A stretch of 60,139 nt of DNA from Nocardioides ganghwensis. Lineage in GTDB: Bacteria > Actinomycetota > Actinomycetes > Propionibacteriales > Nocardioidaceae. The notes below the pieces were generated by a model that was not told the origin of the DNA, made no database searches, and worked only from the letters and a program-made list of their open reading frames with translations. Both the position numbers and the translations under genes were made by a program. Shown here in pieces: positions 40,123-48,538 of the stretch. The stretch's first letter is position 1. Every line of letters begins with the position of its first letter. Where the stretch lies: positions 1 to 60,139 of the forward strand of contig NZ_JACXYX010000022.1 of NCBI RefSeq assembly GCF_014779655.1, read 5' to 3'.

Positions 40123-41552
40123 GCGGGCTGTCCGCTGCCGTCCAGGAGGCGATCGACGCCATCGAGGCCGGTCCCCAGGGCCCGTCGGTCGGCGCCTTCT
40201 TCGACCTCGACGGCACCCTCGTCGCGGGCTACACCGCCGCCACCTTCTACGGCGACCGGCTCAAGGGTCGCGACGTCTCGCCGGCCGAGTTCCTCCGTAC
40301 GGTGGTCACCGCCGTCGACGGCGAGCTCGGCGGCGACCCGACCCGCATCGCCCACGTGGCGTTCTCCGCGATGCGCGGCGAGTCGGAGGAGGCGTTCGCC
40401 GACCTCGGCGACCGGCTCTTCCGGTCCAAGATCGCCGGCACCATCCGCCGCGAGTCCCGCGCCCTCGTGATGGCGCACCAGCGGGCCGGCCACACGGTCG
40501 CCGTCGCCTCGGCCGCCACGAAGTACCAGATCGCGCCGGTCGCCCGCGACCTCGGTGTGGAGCACCTCGTCTGCACGCAGCTCGTCGTCGAGGACGGCCA
40601 GTTCACCGGCGCCACGGACGGGCCGATGCTGTGGGGACGCCACAAGGCCAGCGGCGTGCGCGCCTTCGCCCGCGAGCACGGGATCGACCTCGCCGAGTCC
40701 TACGCCTACGGCAACGGCTACGAGGACGTCGCCTTCCTCTCCTCCGTCGGCAACCCCACCGCGCTGAACCCGCACCGCGACCTGCGGGCCGCCGCGGCGC
40801 GACTCGGGTGGCCGGTGCTCGACCTGAGCGACCCCGTCGGCGGATCGCTCGTCGCCGCCGGCCGTACGCTCGCCGCGCTCGCCGGGATGAACGCCGGCGT
40901 CGGAGCGGGGCTGGCCTACGGCCTCGCCCGCGGGAACCTGCGGGAGGGGCGCAACGCCGCCGTACGCCTCGCGACCCGCCTGCCGATGGCGCTGGCCGGC
41001 GTGTCGGTCGACGTGCTGCACCAGGAGCGGCTCTGGACGCACCGCCCGGCGATCTTCGTGGCCAACCACCAGAGCGCGCTCGACATCCCGGTGCTCGGCC
41101 GGCTGCTCGAGCGGGACTTCACGATCGTCGCCAAGAAGGAGGCGCGGTGGGACCCGCGCGCGATGGTGGGGTCCGTCGTGATCGACCCCGCGTGGATCGA
41201 CCGCGGTGACTCGGCGTCGGCCCGGGCCACGCTCGACGGCGTCGTCGAGCGGATCCGCTCCGGCACGTCGCTGATGATCTTCCCCGAGGGCACGCGGTCC
41301 GCGACCCCCGTGCTCGGCCCGTTCCGCAAGGGCGCCTTCCACCTCGCCGCGCAGGCGGGCGTGCCGGTCGTGCCGATCGTGCTGCGCAACACCGGCGAGC
41401 TGATGCGACGCAGCTCGCTGGTGCTCAACCCGGGCGTGGTCGACGTGTGCGTCCTGGAGCCCGAGACCGACTGGAGCACCGACGACATGAGCGAGCGGAT
41501 CGCCGCCCTGCACACGAAGTTCGAGGAGACCCTCGCCAGGTGGCCATCATGA
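40119..41552 (+). CDS. HAD-IB phosphatase - PlsC acyltransferase fusion
   Basis: 477 residues. The N-terminal half (about 20-240) is a HAD-IB phosphatase: GAFFDLDGTLVAGY, VASAATKYQIAPVARDLG and ESYAYGNGYEDVAFLSSVG. The C-terminal half (about 270-477) is a lysophosphatidate acyltransferase: IFVANHQSALDIPVLGRLL (NHxxxxD), LMIFPEGTRSATPVLGPFRKG and VPIVLRNTGELM. One protein could thus acylate lysophosphatidate to phosphatidate and dephosphorylate a related substrate. GTG start overlaps the plsB stop (GTGA), and its end overlaps the next ATG (ATGA), implying coupled translation. Confidence 0.93.
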   Translation: MSGLSAAVQEAIDAIEAGPQGPSVGAFFDLDGTLVAGYTAATFYGDRLKGRDVSPAEFLRTVVTAVDGELGGDPTRIAHVAFSAMRGESEEAFADLGDRLFRSKIAGTIRRESRALVMAHQRAGHTVAVASAATKYQIAPVARDLGVEHLVCTQLVVEDGQFTGATDGPMLWGRHKASGVRAFAREHGIDLAESYAYGNGYEDVAFLSSVGNPTALNPHRDLRAAAARLGWPVLDLSDPVGGSLVAAGRTLAALAGMNAGVGAGLAYGLARGNLREGRNAAVRLATRLPMALAGVSVDVLHQERLWTHRPAIFVANHQSALDIPVLGRLLERDFTIVAKKEARWDPRAMVGSVVIDPAWIDRGDSASARATLDGVVERIRSGTSLMIFPEGTRSATPVLGPFRKGAFHLAAQAGVPVVPIVLRNTGELMRRSSLVLNPGVVDVCVLEPETDWSTDDMSERIAALHTKFEETLARWPS

Positions 41553-42943
41553 GCACCTCCAGCGAGGACTTCGAGCGCTGGGGCGGCGCGGCCGCTTGGT
41601 CCGCCGGCACCGAGCTGACCGCTATGCAGACCCTGCTCTGGCGGGCCGAGCGGCACCCGGTGCAGTCGTCGACCAGCACGGTCGTCATCGACCTCGACCG
41701 CGCGCCCGACTGGAAGCGCTTCGTCGCCGCCACCGAGTGGGGCACCGGGCTCGTCCGGCGGCTGCGGCAGCACGTCGTCGAGCCCGTCGTCCCCACCGCC
41801 GCCCCGACCTGGGCCGACGACCCGACCTTCGACCTCTCCTACCACCTGCGTCGTGAGCGGGTCTCGTCCCGCGAGGAGATGCTCGCCGCCGCCGCCCAGG
41901 TCGCGCTGCGCCCCTTCGACCGGTCGCGGCCGCTGTGGGAGGGCGTGCTCTTCGAGGGGCTGCCGGAGGGGGCGGCGTACGTCCTCAAGATCCACCACGC
42001 GCTCGCCGACCCGCTCGGCACCGTGCAGCTGCTGTCGATGCTCCAGTCCGGCCGGCGGGCGCACACCGCGCGCAAGCCCGTGGGCGAGGACCAACTCGCA
42101 CCCGCGGCCGCCGACCCGGTCGACCTCGCCGTGTCGGGGTTGCGCACCGACGTGGCGACGCTGCCCGGGTCCGCCAGGGCGACGGCGCGCATGCTCGGGC
42201 TCGCGGCCACCCGCCCGCAGGCCGTCCTCGCCTCGACGCTGCGCTACGGGGCGTCCGTCCGCCGCCTGCTCACCCAGACCGCGCCACCGTCGCCCGAGCT
42301 GTCGCCGCGCACCGGCAAGCAGTGGTCGTTCCTCACCTTCGACGCGCCCCTCGACCCGATCCGCACCGTCGCCCGGCAGGGCGGTGGCACGCTCGACGAC
42401 GCCGCGGTCGCGCTCGTCCTCGGCGGGCTGCGCCGCTACCACCTGCGGCGCGACAGCCCCGTCGCCGAGATCCCCGTCGGCGTACGCGTCTCGCTCGACC
42501 GTGCCGACGACCTCGGCAACCGCTTCGCGCAGGCGATCATCTCCGGCCCGCTCTCCATCGACGACCCCGTCGACCGGGTGGCCGCCGTGCGCGGGGAGGT
42601 GCTGTCGCTGCACACCGAGCGCGCCCTCGAGGTGCTCGACGCCGCGGCGCCGCTGGTGAACCGGATGCCGTCCTTCGTCGGCGCCTCCGCCCTCCGTACG
42701 GCCGCCGCCCCCGACGCGTTCGTGCTCACGCTGCCGGGCCCGCCGCGCAAGCGCTTCATGGCCGGCGCCCAGGTCCAGGGGATGTACGTCCTCGGGCCGC
42801 TGCCCGGCGCGGCGCTGACCGCGTGCCTGGTGACCTGCGGCGACACCGCCTGCATCGGCGTCAACGTCGACGCCAGCGCGGTCGCGGACCTCGCCGAGCT
42901 CGAGGAGTGCCTGGCGGAGGAGGTCAGGGCCTTCTCCGGCTGA
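41549..42943 (+). CDS. Wax ester synthase / diacylglycerol acyltransferase (WS/DGAT)
   Basis: 464 residues. The catalytic His pair is in LKIHHALADPLGTVQLL; the family motif HHxxxDG is altered to HHxxxDP. Other family parts are FDLSYHLRRERV, LWEGVLFEGLPEG, PVGVRVSLDRADDLGNRF and the C-terminal ITCG-like VTCGDTACIGVNVD. It would esterify diacylglycerol (or a fatty alcohol) with acyl-CoA to make storage lipid. The operon order suggests that it uses diacylglycerol derived from the products of the two preceding genes. Confidence 0.9.
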   Translation: MSTSSEDFERWGGAAAWSAGTELTAMQTLLWRAERHPVQSSTSTVVIDLDRAPDWKRFVAATEWGTGLVRRLRQHVVEPVVPTAAPTWADDPTFDLSYHLRRERVSSREEMLAAAAQVALRPFDRSRPLWEGVLFEGLPEGAAYVLKIHHALADPLGTVQLLSMLQSGRRAHTARKPVGEDQLAPAAADPVDLAVSGLRTDVATLPGSARATARMLGLAATRPQAVLASTLRYGASVRRLLTQTAPPSPELSPRTGKQWSFLTFDAPLDPIRTVARQGGGTLDDAAVALVLGGLRRYHLRRDSPVAEIPVGVRVSLDRADDLGNRFAQAIISGPLSIDDPVDRVAAVRGEVLSLHTERALEVLDAAAPLVNRMPSFVGASALRTAAAPDAFVLTLPGPPRKRFMAGAQVQGMYVLGPLPGAALTACLVTCGDTACIGVNVDASAVADLAELEECLAEEVRAFSG

Positions 42944-43064
42944 GGCACCGACCTCCGCACGTGCGACGGAAGCTGACCCCGTCGCGCGAGATCGAGGGCC
43001 AGGACCGCCGAACGTGCGCGGCACAGCGTGGGGCGTGCGGACGGGGTCTCGACACACCCGCTCC

Positions 43065-43070
43065 TAGGGT
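43065..43070 (+). promoter_or_regulatory. TAGGGT -10 box, leaderless start of DUF2254 gene
   Basis: TAGGGT ends 6 nt before the ATG at 43077. Confidence 0.55.
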
Positions 43071-43076
43071 GGCCAC

Positions 43077-44345
43077 ATGAGGTCGTCGAGGTTCTCCCCG
43101 CTGCGGGAGTCGATGTGGTTCGTCCCCGGCCTCATGGTCCTCGGTGCGGTGCTGGTCGCCCAAGGCGTGATCTGGGTCGACCTCTGGCTCGACGAGCGCG
43201 CCCTCGACGTGCTCCCGGACTCCTTCCTGCTCGGCGTCGAGGGCAGCCGCGGCATCCTCGTCGCGGTCGGCGGCTCGGTGCTCGCGGTCGCGGCGACCAC
43301 CTTCTCCATCACGATGTCGGTCATCGCCACTGCGTCGTCCACGTACGGCCCACGACTGGTGCGCAACTTCATGGCCGACCGCAGCAACCAGCGGGTGCTC
43401 GGACTCTTCGTCGCCACCTTCGTCTACTGCCTGATGGTGATGCGGCGGGTCCAGGACGCCACCGACGGCATCACGTTCGTGCCACATGTGGCGGTGTACG
43501 GGGCGCTCGTGCTGGCTCTGGCGAGTGTCGCCGCCCTGGTCTACTTCCTGCACCACATCTCCGACGTCATCCAGGTCTCCACCCTCATCCGGCGCGTCCG
43601 CACCGAGCTCGAGCGGGCGGTCGACGCCGTGTACGGCTCCGGTGCCGAGGACCGCGTCGCGGCCGGCCCGCTCGGCGCGGCGGACGCCGTCGTCCTCGCC
43701 CCGCGGGCGGGGTACGTCACGTCCATCGATGCTCCGACGCTCGCCCGGGCGGCCGAGGGCGTGGGCGTCGCCGAGCTCACGGTGGCGCCGGGCACCCACG
43801 TGATGGCAGGAGAGCCCCTCGCCCGCGTCCGGGGCGCGGAGGCGATGAGTCGTCTCGTCGTCGAGCACGTCCACATCGGCGACACCCGCACCCCCGCCCA
43901 GGACGTGGGGTTCGCGGTGCAGCAGCTCCTCGAGATGGCGGTGCGCGCGGTCTCGCCGTCGACGAACGACCCCTACACGGCCCGCAACGTGGTCGAGGAG
44001 CTGGCATCCGGGCTCGTCCCGGCGATGCGGCACCCCGCGCCGGGAGCGGGGTGGGCCGACGGCGAGGGCGTCGTGAGGGTGATCTGGCCGGTCCCGTCGG
44101 GGACCGCGCTGGTCGACCTCGTCTTCGACGACCTGCGGAACTACGCCGCCGGCGACCCCGCCGTCGTGCACGCGTCGCTGCGGCTGGCCGCGCGGATCGC
44201 TCGGGTGGCAGCCCCCGACACCGTGGTGCGCCTCCACGAGCAGGTCGACGCCCTCCTCGACCGTGCTGCGCGGGAGGGCGTGCCCGAGATCGACCTCGGC
44301 CGGCTGCGTGCCGCGCGCGAGGAGCTCCCGGCAGTGCGCGAGTGA
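43077..44345 (+). CDS. DUF2254 family membrane protein
   Basis: 422 residues. Four membrane helices lie in the first 165 residues, with the family signature VAATTFSITMSVIATASSTYGPRLVRNFMADR between them. A soluble C-terminal domain follows (YVTSIDAPTLARAAEGVG, VAPGTHVMAGEPLARVRG, AVSPSTNDPYTARNVVEEL). Function unknown; the soluble part may sense or bind a ligand. Single gene, converging on the GNAT gene. Confidence 0.92.
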   Translation: MRSSRFSPLRESMWFVPGLMVLGAVLVAQGVIWVDLWLDERALDVLPDSFLLGVEGSRGILVAVGGSVLAVAATTFSITMSVIATASSTYGPRLVRNFMADRSNQRVLGLFVATFVYCLMVMRRVQDATDGITFVPHVAVYGALVLALASVAALVYFLHHISDVIQVSTLIRRVRTELERAVDAVYGSGAEDRVAAGPLGAADAVVLAPRAGYVTSIDAPTLARAAEGVGVAELTVAPGTHVMAGEPLARVRGAEAMSRLVVEHVHIGDTRTPAQDVGFAVQQLLEMAVRAVSPSTNDPYTARNVVEELASGLVPAMRHPAPGAGWADGEGVVRVIWPVPSGTALVDLVFDDLRNYAAGDPAVVHASLRLAARIARVAAPDTVVRLHEQVDALLDRAAREGVPEIDLGRLRAAREELPAVRE

Positions 44346-44358
44346 AGGGCGCGGACCG

Positions 44359-44829
44359 TCAGTGGCTCGTCGGGCCGACGTAGTAGAGCATCCGGTAGTC
44401 GACGCCCTCCTCGATGTTGACGAAGCCGTGACGCTCGTAGAAGCGCCGGGTGTCGACGTCGACCTCGTCGACGCCGATGTGCATCTCCGGCGATCCGAGG
44501 TCGCGCGCGAGGCTCCGGCACAGGCCGAGGATCTCGGTGCCGATGCCGTGCGACCGGAGCGCGGGCACCACGTAGAGCTCCTCGAGCTGCGAGACCGGGC
44601 CGTCGAACCAGATGGCCGGTCGGAAGCTGACCAGCGCGAAGCCGACCGGCTCGCCCGCCTCGTCCTCGGCCAGCACCACGACGATCTCCGGGAGGTCCAG
44701 CAGCCGGGCGAACCGGGCGGCCAGCACGTCGGCGTCGTCGGTCTCGGTGTCGAACTCGGTGTTGAAGTCCCACAGCAGCTGGCCGAGCACCTCGGCGTCG
44801 GCGACGCCGGCGCGGCGTACGGTCGTCAT
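44359..44829 (-). CDS. GNAT family N-acetyltransferase
   Basis: 156 residues with the GNAT core: VVVLAEDEAGEPVGFALVSF, LEELYVVPALRSHGIGTEIL (the Q/RxxGxG/A type acetyl-CoA loop reads RSHGIG) and EVDVDTRRFYERHGFVN. Substrate unknown. Its ATG overlaps the tadA stop (ATGA), so it is translated with tadA. Confidence 0.9.
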   Translation of the reverse strand: MTTVRRAGVADAEVLGQLLWDFNTEFDTETDDADVLAARFARLLDLPEIVVVLAEDEAGEPVGFALVSFRPAIWFDGPVSQLEELYVVPALRSHGIGTEILGLCRSLARDLGSPEMHIGVDEVDVDTRRFYERHGFVNIEEGVDYRMLYYVGPTSH

Positions 44830-45272
44830 CGGACCTCCTGCGAGCGGTGGCGGGCGAAGAAGCCGTCGAGCAGGGCCGCCGACTCCTCGGCCAGCACTCC
44901 CGCCACGACCTCGGGCCGGTGGTTGAGGCGGCGGTCCCGTACGACGTCCCACAGCGAGCCGACCGCGCCGAGCTTGTCGTCGTACGCCCCGAAGACCACG
45001 CGGTCCACGCGGGCGAGGACGAGCGCGCCGGCGCACATCGTGCACGGCTCGAGGGTGACGACGAGCGTGCAGCCGGTCAGCCGCCACTCGCCGCGGGCCG
45101 CCGCCGCCGCGCGCAGGGCCACCACCTCGGCGTGACCGGTGGGGTCGGCGTCGGCCTCGCGGGTGTTGTGTCCGGTGCCGATGACCGTGCCGGTCTCGTC
45201 GAGGACCACGGCGCCGACCGGCACGTCGTCGGCGGCCAGCGCGGCCTGCGCCTCGGCGAGGGCCAGGCGCAT
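44826..45272 (-). CDS. tadA: tRNA adenosine(34) deaminase
   Basis: 148 residues. The zinc and catalytic motifs are present: GHAEVVALRAA (HAE) and LEPCTMCAGALVLARVD (PCxxC). It deaminates A34 of tRNA-Arg(ACG) to inosine, an essential step for reading CGN codons. ATG 45272 is given; GTG 45290 would add six residues. The adjacent upstream gene encodes the actinobacterial tadA-associated protein. Confidence 0.92.
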   Translation of the reverse strand: MRLALAEAQAALAADDVPVGAVVLDETGTVIGTGHNTREADADPTGHAEVVALRAAAAARGEWRLTGCTLVVTLEPCTMCAGALVLARVDRVVFGAYDDKLGAVGSLWDVVRDRRLNHRPEVVAGVLAEESAALLDGFFARHRSQEVR

Positions 45273-45354
45273 CGGTGCTTCCCACCTCACCCGGGGTCCC
45301 CGCGGCGTTGTTCGGGGGAGCGGAGCGGAGGAGAAGAACGTCGTGGGGTGTTCG

Positions 45355-45840
45355 TCATGCGGAGGTGAGTCCCACGGCGTCGTCGAAGAGCTCGCCGAAC
45401 CCGAGGCGACGGGCGATGTCGGAGAGCATCTCGTCGGGGTAGAGCTCGACGTCGTCGAGCAGGGCACCCAGGTCGATCGCGTGCAGCCCGAGGTCGCCGA
45501 GCAGGTCGAGGTCGCCGGCGGGCACCTCCACGTCGTCGTCCTCCGGGGGAGGCAGACCGAGGAAGTCGATGGCCGACTGGGCCAGCTCCCACTGGTCGGC
45601 TGCGGTCACGTCGGAGAGCAGCACGCGCGTCCGTGCCCCGGTGACGCGTACGAGCACGAAGAAGTCCTCGTCGACGGCGACCATCCCGACGGCCCCGTCC
45701 TCGCCGGAGACCTGGCGGAGGGCGTGGCTCAACGACTCGATCGAGTCGTAGGCGGGCGAGGCGATCTCCTGCACCTGCCAGTCCCCGTCCTCCAGGAACG
45801 CGGCCAGCGCGAAGTCCACCTCGCCGTGCTGCTCGGACAT
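45355..45840 (-). CDS. tRNA adenosine deaminase-associated protein
   Basis: 161 residues of an actinobacterial family always found beside tadA: FALAAFLEDGDWQVQEI, YDSIESLSHALRQVSGEDGAVGMVAVDEDFFVLVRV, then VLLSDVTAADQWELAQSAIDFLGLP and LGLHAIDLGALLDDVELYPDEML. It has no catalytic motif and is acidic. It may assist tadA or act on translation; its role is not established. It is divergent from upp across a 96-nt shared promoter region. Confidence 0.88.
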   Translation of the reverse strand: MSEQHGEVDFALAAFLEDGDWQVQEIASPAYDSIESLSHALRQVSGEDGAVGMVAVDEDFFVLVRVTGARTRVLLSDVTAADQWELAQSAIDFLGLPPPEDDDVEVPAGDLDLLGDLGLHAIDLGALLDDVELYPDEMLSDIARRLGFGELFDDAVGLTSA

Positions 45841-45923
45841 CTGACCTCCCTCCACCAATGTCGCAGAAAGCCCCGGGTGCGCCAACCTTCTTCGGTGTCT
45901 CGTTCGGCGCCCGGCCTCCCCAC

Positions 45924-45929
45924 TAGGGT
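45924..45929 (+). promoter_or_regulatory. TAGGGT -10 box, leaderless start of upp
   Basis: TAGGGT ends 7 nt before the ATG at 45937. Confidence 0.55.
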
Positions 45930-45936
45930 GGCCCCC

Positions 45937-46578
45937 ATGCGCCTGCACGTGGTGAACCACCCCCTCGTCTCCCACAAGCTCACCGTCCTCCGAGACCAGG
46001 ACACCGACTCGCCGACCTTCCGGCGACTGACCGACGAGCTGGTCACCCTGCTGGCCTACGAGGCGACCCGCGAGGTGCGCGTCGCCCCGATGGACATCAC
46101 CACCCCCGTCGGACCGACCACGGGCGTCTACCTCGCCCAGCCCAAGCCGATGGTCGTCCCGATCCTCCGCGCCGGGCTCGGCATGCTCGACGGGATGATG
46201 CGCCTGCTGCCGACGGCCGAGGTCGGCTTCCTCGGCATGGTCCGCAACGAGGAGACGCTCGAGGCCTCGACCTACGCCGAGCGGCTGCCCGAGGACCTGT
46301 CCGGGCGCCAGTGCTACGTCCTCGACCCGATGCTCGCGACCGGTGGCACGCTCGCGGCCGCGATCCGGTTCCTCACCGACCGCGGCGCCGACGACATCAC
46401 CGCGATCTGCCTGCTCGCCGCGCCCGAGGGCGTCGCGAACCTGGAGAAGGGACTCGAGGACCTCGACGTCCCCGTCGCCGTCGTGACCGCGGCCCTCGAC
46501 GAGAAGCTCAACGACAAGGGCTACATCGTCCCCGGTCTCGGCGACGCCGGCGACCGGCTCTACGGCGTCGCGCACTGA
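45937..46578 (+). CDS. upp: Uracil phosphoribosyltransferase
   Basis: 213 residues, standard length. It salvages uracil to UMP with PRPP. Signs: VNHPLVSHKLTVLRDQDT at the start, VPILRAGLGMLDGMMRLLP, the PRPP loop YVLDPMLATGGTLAAAI, and the uracil-binding end YIVPGLGDAGDRLYG. A GH13 gene starts 17 nt after its stop. Confidence 0.97.
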   Translation: MRLHVVNHPLVSHKLTVLRDQDTDSPTFRRLTDELVTLLAYEATREVRVAPMDITTPVGPTTGVYLAQPKPMVVPILRAGLGMLDGMMRLLPTAEVGFLGMVRNEETLEASTYAERLPEDLSGRQCYVLDPMLATGGTLAAAIRFLTDRGADDITAICLLAAPEGVANLEKGLEDLDVPVAVVTAALDEKLNDKGYIVPGLGDAGDRLYGVAH

Positions 46579-46595
46579 CGCATCGCGTTGCCGAC

Positions 46596-48410
46596 ATGGC
46601 GCACCTGTGGGACACCCCCCATCACGACGGCTCGGCGACGTACGTCTCGGACCTGACGCCTGACCTCGGGGACGAGGTCTCGGTGTTCCTGCGTGTGCCA
46701 CGGGCAAGCGGCGTGACGCAGGCGCTGCTCCGCAGCAGCATCGACGGCGAGCAGGTCCTCGTCGAGACAACGGTCGACCGGGAGACCGACCAGGAGATCT
46801 GGTTGCGGGGCGACCTCGTCGTCGAGAACCCGGTCGTCAGCTACCGCTGGCTCCTCGACGGTGTGCCCCACGGCTACCAGTGGCTGAACCAGGCGGGCGC
46901 CTTCCAGCGGGACGTGACCGACGCCGAGGACTTTCGCATCTCCACGTACGCGCCGCCGCCGGCGTGGGCTGCCGACGCCGTGCTCTACCAGGTCTTCCCC
47001 GACCGGTTCGACAAGTCCGTCGACCGGCCCGCCCCCGACTGGGCCGTCCCGCAGGCGTGGGACGACCCCGTCGTCGGGAGTGGTCCCGAGACGCCCCTGC
47101 AGTACTACGGCGGGGACCTGGACGGCGTCCGCGCCCACCTCGACCACATCGCGTCGCTGGGTGCCAACACCGTCTACCTCACGCCGTTCTTCCCGGCCCG
47201 CTCCAACCACCGCTACGACGCCTCGACGTTCGACCGGGTCGACCCCTTGCTCGGCGGTGACTCCGCCCTGGCCCGGCTCGCGGACGACGTGCACCGCCGC
47301 GGCATGCGGCTGATGGGCGACCTCACCACCAACCACTGCGGCGACGCGCACGACTGGTTCCAGCGTGCGCTGGCCGACGCCACCTCGCCGGAGGCCGGCT
47401 ACTTCGTCTTCACGAGGCACCCGGACGACTACGTCTGCTGGTTCGGGTACCGCTCCCTCCCCAAGTTCGACCACCGTGACGCGGGCCTGCGCGCCGCCCT
47501 CTACGAGGGCCCGACGTCGACCGTGGCGAGGTGGCTCGGCCCCAGCGGCCTCGACGGGTGGCGCATCGACGTCGCCAACATGACGGGCCGTCTCGGCGCG
47601 ACCGACCTCAACCACGAGGTCGCCACCGCCATCCGTGCCACGATGGCGGCGGCCGACCCGGACTCGCTGCTCCTGGCCGAGCACTCCCACGACGCGTCGC
47701 ACGACCTCGCAGGGGACGGGTGGCACGGCGTGATGAACTACGCCGGCTTCGCCCGTCCGCTGTGGCAGTGGCTGAAGCCGCCCGAGGAGATCCGGTTCGA
47801 GCCGGGCCCCTTCACCCCGCTTCCCAGCTTCCCCGGCACCGCGATGGTGGACACGATGCGGGCCTTCTCGGCCGCGCAGCCGTGGCGCGCCACCGCCCAC
47901 GCCCTCAACCTGGTCGGGTCGCACGACGTGCCGCGGATCGCCACGTTCCTCGGCGACGACGCGCTCGTCACAGTCGCCTTCGGCCTGCTCGCCTCGATGC
48001 CGGGGATCCCGATGCTGTGGGCCGGTGACGAGATCGGGCAGAAGGGCACGAACGGCGAGGACGGCAGGCGCCCGTTCCCGTGGCACGACACCAGCCAGTG
48101 GGACGACAGGAGGCTCGCGACCACCCGGGCGCTCTTCGGTGCCCGCGCCGACCACGCGGCCCTCCGCCACGGTGGGCTGCGGTGGGTCAACGTCGCCGCG
48201 GGAGCCGTCACCTTCCTGCGCGAGGCCCCGGAGGGTCGGGTCCTCGTGCACGCCGCGCGGTCGGCACACGACGTCGTACGCCTCCCGGCGGCCGCCTTCG
48301 GCCGGGAGCTCGTCGGGATCGCAGGGACCGAGGACGTCCGGGCGGACGCGGACGGGACGCTGACCCTCCCCGACGACGGCCCCCGGTTCTCCATGTGGCA
48401 GCCGGCCTGA
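46596..48410 (+). CDS. Glycoside hydrolase family 13, cyclomaltodextrinase/neopullulanase type
   Basis: 604 residues, cytoplasmic (no signal peptide). An N-terminal beta domain (1-120) precedes the catalytic barrel: VLYQVFPDRFD, GVRAHLDHIASLGANTVYLTP, GDLTTNH (region I), GWRIDVANMTGR (nucleophile Asp325), LLLAEHSHD (acid/base Glu362) and NLVGSHDVPR (Asp444). It should cut alpha-1,4 (and perhaps alpha-1,6) bonds in imported maltodextrins or cyclodextrins. It is a clear paralogue of the enzyme at 56703-58592 in the mal operon but lies outside it, just after upp. Confidence 0.9.
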   Translation: MAHLWDTPHHDGSATYVSDLTPDLGDEVSVFLRVPRASGVTQALLRSSIDGEQVLVETTVDRETDQEIWLRGDLVVENPVVSYRWLLDGVPHGYQWLNQAGAFQRDVTDAEDFRISTYAPPPAWAADAVLYQVFPDRFDKSVDRPAPDWAVPQAWDDPVVGSGPETPLQYYGGDLDGVRAHLDHIASLGANTVYLTPFFPARSNHRYDASTFDRVDPLLGGDSALARLADDVHRRGMRLMGDLTTNHCGDAHDWFQRALADATSPEAGYFVFTRHPDDYVCWFGYRSLPKFDHRDAGLRAALYEGPTSTVARWLGPSGLDGWRIDVANMTGRLGATDLNHEVATAIRATMAAADPDSLLLAEHSHDASHDLAGDGWHGVMNYAGFARPLWQWLKPPEEIRFEPGPFTPLPSFPGTAMVDTMRAFSAAQPWRATAHALNLVGSHDVPRIATFLGDDALVTVAFGLLASMPGIPMLWAGDEIGQKGTNGEDGRRPFPWHDTSQWDDRRLATTRALFGARADHAALRHGGLRWVNVAAGAVTFLREAPEGRVLVHAARSAHDVVRLPAAAFGRELVGIAGTEDVRADADGTLTLPDDGPRFSMWQPA

Positions 48411-48416
48411 GCACGC

Positions 48417-48454
48417 GACACGTGACGCGTGCCACATGAGACACAGGTGACGCG
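48417..48454. promoter_or_regulatory. Direct repeats upstream of pntAB, possible operator
   Basis: GACACGTGACGCG (48417-48429) and GACACAGGTGACGCG (48440-48454) are near-direct repeats about two helix turns apart. They end 15 nt before a TACGTT -10-like site (48469-48474), so a bound protein would touch the pntA promoter. Confidence 0.45.
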
Positions 48455-48526
48455 CAGCCTCCTTTCGATACGTTGTGCCCGGCCCGCACGCCGCTCAGGT
48501 CCCGACCCGGACCCGAGCCCCCACCC

Positions 48527-48532
48527 AGGAGG
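48527..48532 (+). promoter_or_regulatory. AGGAGG ribosome binding site deciding the pntA start
   Basis: A perfect Shine-Dalgarno AGGAGG ends 6 nt before GTG 48539 and settles that start against in-frame sequence further upstream. It implies a leader of roughly 60 nt, unlike the many leaderless genes in the window. Confidence 0.8.
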
Positions 48533-48538
48533 CACGCA

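Noticed and set aside
45317..45335. GGGAGCGGAGCGGAGG as a further copy of the 13232 repeat
   Set aside because: Only a few bases match the core and the flanking GGTT/AACC ends are absent.
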